Positions 14,685 through 15,779 of a stretch of 15,779 nt of DNA are shown in pieces. Below the pieces are notes generated by a model. It was not told the origin of the DNA, did not search any database, and saw only the letters and a program-made list of their open reading frames with translations. Each line of letters begins with the position of its first letter. Position 1 is the stretch's first letter. The stretch comes from an uncultured Collinsella sp. Lineage in GTDB: Bacteria > Actinomycetota > Coriobacteriia > Coriobacteriales > Coriobacteriaceae. The translations under genes were made by a program, and so were the position numbers. Where the stretch lies: assembly GCA_902467875.1 (NCBI GenBank), contig CABQWP010000052.1:1-15779 (forward strand). Reading direction: 5' to 3'.

Positions 14685-14713
14685 TTGCGCCTCATCGGCA
14701 ATTCCTTTATTCT
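14685..14713 (+). promoter_or_regulatory. Likely promoter of tRNA-Thr(TGT)
   Basis: TTGCGC (14685-14690), a 17-bp spacer and TATTCT (14708-14713), ending 30 nt before the tRNA. It is divergent from the HTH-HipA operator. Confidence 0.55.
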
Positions 14714-14743
14714 TAACTGGCTTCGCGTGAAAGCGCCAAGTGT

Positions 14744-14818
14744 GCCAGTGTGGCGCAACGGTAGCGCAACTGATTTGTAATCAGTGGGTTGCAGGTTCGA
14801 TTCCTGTCACTGGCTCCA
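14744..14818 (+). tRNA. tRNA-Thr(TGT)
   Basis: The acceptor arms GCCAGTG (14744-14750) and CACTGGC (14808-14814) pair fully. The anticodon arm is ACTGA-TTTGTAA-TCAGT with anticodon TGT (reads ACA). The T arm is GCAGG-TTCGATT-CCTGT, allowing one wobble pair. The 3' CCA (14816-14818) is encoded. Confidence 0.95.
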
Positions 14819-14827
14819 TGAGAGTTT

Positions 14828-14867
14828 CGGGCTCTGTCTCCAATTGGGACAGGGCCCGTTTCTATTT
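14828..14867 (+). terminator. Intrinsic terminator after tRNA-Thr(TGT)
   Basis: An 11-bp stem (14828-14838 with 14848-14858, one T-G pair), a 9-nt loop, then TTTCTATTT. It ends the tRNA transcript. Confidence 0.88.
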
Positions 14868-14912
14868 ATGTCGACATGTAAGCGGGTTTGACTCCCACCA
14901 AGCTTCAGGTTT

Positions 14913-15128
14913 GTCTCGATCTGTAACACGGGTGGGCTGAAAACCCTCCTTATAGTTACAGATTGAGACAATGCCAAGGGTTGGCCGATAATATCTCGAT
15001 CTGTAACACGAAGAGGCTGAAACCGTTCTTACTGTTACAGAATGAGACGTAAGCTGGTGTCTCTGCGTAATATCTCGATCTGTAACAGATGGGGGAGGAA
15101 TAACCCTCTTACTGTTACAGATCGAGAC
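14913..15128. repeat. Three tandem structured repeats (~57 nt, 79-80 nt period)
   Basis: Units lie at 14913-14969, 14993-15048 and 15072-15128. Each opens with the invariant 14-mer TCTCGATCTGTAAC and closes with its near-complement GTTACAGATYGAGA (unit 2 has GAAT in place of GATY). A 26-28 nt inner part folds again: GG/CC then GGG/CCC in unit 1, GAA/TTC then GG/CC in unit 2, GA/TC then GGG/CCC in unit 3. Units 1 and 2 share the CTGAAA apical loop. The spacers differ except for TAATA just before units 2 and 3. I see no open frame, leader or Cas genes. The origin is unknown; it could be an RNA motif or a palindromic mobile repeat. Confidence 0.85.
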
Positions 15129-15180
15129 AAAGGCCGGACCGGTCCCAGTCATCCTGGTCGAGTGAGGATTTCCGGACATA

Positions 15181-15246
15181 CGAGGGTGGATAATCTCCCA
15201 CTTTGGACTCGAAGCCACGCCAAAAGTGGGAGATTATCCACGCTCG
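15181..15246. repeat. Long palindrome (24-bp stem, 18-nt loop)
   Basis: The left arm 15181-15204 pairs with the right arm 15223-15246 with a single mismatch (G15185/G15242); the inner 19 bp are perfect. The loop carries no obvious motif. No T-run follows on the plus strand, so it is not a standard terminator. It could be a miniature transposon-like element or a protein-binding palindrome. Confidence 0.85.
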
Positions 15247-15461
15247 ATTCTGTCTGGGAAGCCCCGATCTCGACCTATATATAGGTGCAAATAAGCCATT
15301 ATCGAAGTTCGATCCTGAAGGTGTACTCCACTACACCAAAGTGTTACCTCGGGAAACGTCACCTCAGTATCCAAAACCACCGTCCTTCATATCCAAACTC
15401 AACAAAACCGCAGGTCACAGCTATATAGATACGCCCGGCACCGTGTATCTAGAGGTTTTCG
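15247..15461. other. Low-GC intergenic stretch, no recognised gene
   Basis: This stretch lies inside the 735-base gap between tRNA-Thr(TGT) and tRNA-Tyr. It is visibly poorer in GC than the operons in the window. One frame stays open from TTG 15203 to 15547 but has no ATG or GTG start with a ribosome-binding site, runs through the palindrome and the tRNA promoter, and shows no family motif. I see nothing else in it. Confidence 0.6.
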
Positions 15462-15491
15462 TTGACAGCCCCCAAGGTTGCATCGTATTAT
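15462..15491 (+). promoter_or_regulatory. Strong promoter of the tRNA-Tyr/Thr/Met cluster
   Basis: Consensus TTGACA (15462-15467), an 18-bp spacer and TATTAT (15486-15491). The predicted start is near 15498, about 55 nt before tRNA-Tyr. Confidence 0.85.
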
Positions 15492-15553
15492 CTTTTTCGT
15501 TCGCGGGGGCGGCGGTCCAAAAGACCAAAGGACCTGCGGATACTTGAACGATT

Positions 15554-15635
15554 GGGAGTTTGCCCGAGTGGTTAATGGGGACGGGCTGTAAACCCGTTGG
15601 CTCTGCCTACATAGGTTCGAATCCTATAGCTCCCA
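15554..15635 (+). tRNA. tRNA-Tyr(GTA)
   Basis: The acceptor arms GGGAGTT and AGCTCCC pair with one wobble. The anticodon arm is ACGGG-CTGTAAA-CCCGT with anticodon GTA. A long variable arm, as expected for bacterial tRNA-Tyr, and the T arm ATAGG-TTCGAAT-CCTAT are present. The discriminator is A15635; CCC follows, so CCA is not encoded. Confidence 0.95.
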
Positions 15636-15645
15636 CCCGTCAAGT

Positions 15646-15721
15646 GCCTGTATAGCTCAGTCGGTAGAGCACTTCGTTGGTAACGAAGAGGTCACCAGTT
15701 CAAGTCTGGTTGCAGGCTCCA
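15646..15721 (+). tRNA. tRNA-Thr(GGT)
   Basis: The acceptor arms GCCTGTA and TGCAGGC pair with one wobble. The anticodon arm is CTTCG-TTGGTAA-CGAAG with anticodon GGT (reads ACC/ACT). CCA is encoded at 15719-15721. It lies ten nt after tRNA-Tyr, on the same transcript. Confidence 0.95.
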
Positions 15722-15724
15722 TCC

Positions 15725-15779
15725 GGCGGTGTAGCTCAGTTGGTTAGAGCACACGGTTCATACCCGTGGCGTCACTGGT
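15725..15779 (+). tRNA. tRNA-Met(CAT), 3' truncated by window end
   Basis: Starts GGCGGTG three nt after the Thr CCA. The D arm is TAGCTCAGTTGGTTAGAGC, and the anticodon arm is CACGG-TTCATAC-CCGTG with anticodon CAT. The D loop and lack of three GC pairs in the anticodon stem favour elongator Met (tRNA-Ile2 cannot be excluded). The T arm is cut off. Confidence 0.88.

Noticed and set aside
14658..14690. Possible att site beside tRNA-Thr
   Set aside because: I found no direct repeat of the tRNA 3' end elsewhere in the window and no integrase gene.
14913..15128. CRISPR array
   Set aside because: Units are ~57-nt hairpins with divergent loops and only two ~23-nt intervals that share flanking bases; no leader or cas genes.
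14862..15218. 118-codon minus-strand frame over the triple repeat
   Set aside because: The product only translates the repeats (recurring VSICN/VTDRD peptides from the palindromes); no start signal.
15203..15547. 114-codon open frame before tRNA-Tyr
   Set aside because: TTG start inside a palindrome loop, no ribosome-binding site, crosses a consensus promoter, no motif.

Overview
The window reads as a chromosomal segment of a high-GC Gram-positive. My best guess is Coriobacteriia, probably Collinsella or a close relative. That guess rests on GC-rich third positions, protein style and recalled similarity, not on any search. The housekeeping genes follow the conserved order known from Bacillus (clpC, radA, disA, yacL, ispD, ispF, ..., cysS, mrnC, rlmB, yacP). 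Here it is clpC (5' truncated at the window edge), then disA-ispD-ispF-cysS-rlmB-yacP, with radA, yacL, gltX, cysE and mrnC not present in the window.

Between clpC and disA (about 2.2-7.7 kb) sits an accessory stretch. It holds a RelB-like/PIN toxin-antitoxin pair, an M20 dipeptidase (pepD), a hipB-hipA toxin-antitoxin operon on the minus strand, and a manganese exporter (mntP) on the minus strand. mntP lies behind a clear yybP-ykoY-type Mn2+ riboswitch whose last helix competes with a terminator. The hipBA promoter carries three near-identical 16-bp operator sites exactly 27 bp apart. The distal one lies inside the mntP terminator hairpin.

The 7.7-13.2 kb block is a tightly packed plus-strand operon. 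It covers c-di-AMP synthesis (disA), two MEP isoprenoid steps (ispD, ispF), cysteinyl-tRNA synthetase, the RlmB 23S rRNA methyltransferase and a YacP/Rae1-like NYN-domain nuclease. rlmB has no in-frame start codon. One base in excess next to ATG 11620 explains this, so either the sequence has an indel error there or the gene is frameshifted.

From 13.2 kb to the end the window is accessory again. A minus-strand gene fuses an excisionase-like HTH, a short AT-hook-like linker and a divergent HipA-type kinase, behind a perfect 21-bp inverted repeat. tRNA-Thr(TGT) and its terminator follow. Next is a roughly 735-base stretch without a convincing gene. It contains three ~57-nt structured repeats at 79-80 nt spacing and a 24-bp-stem palindrome. 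A strong promoter then leads into tRNA-Tyr(GTA), tRNA-Thr(GGT) and a truncated tRNA-Met(CAT).

The best candidates for something undescribed are the triple structured repeat with compensating changes, the single-chain HTH-kinase with its large operator, and the phased hipBA operators shared with a neighbouring terminator.
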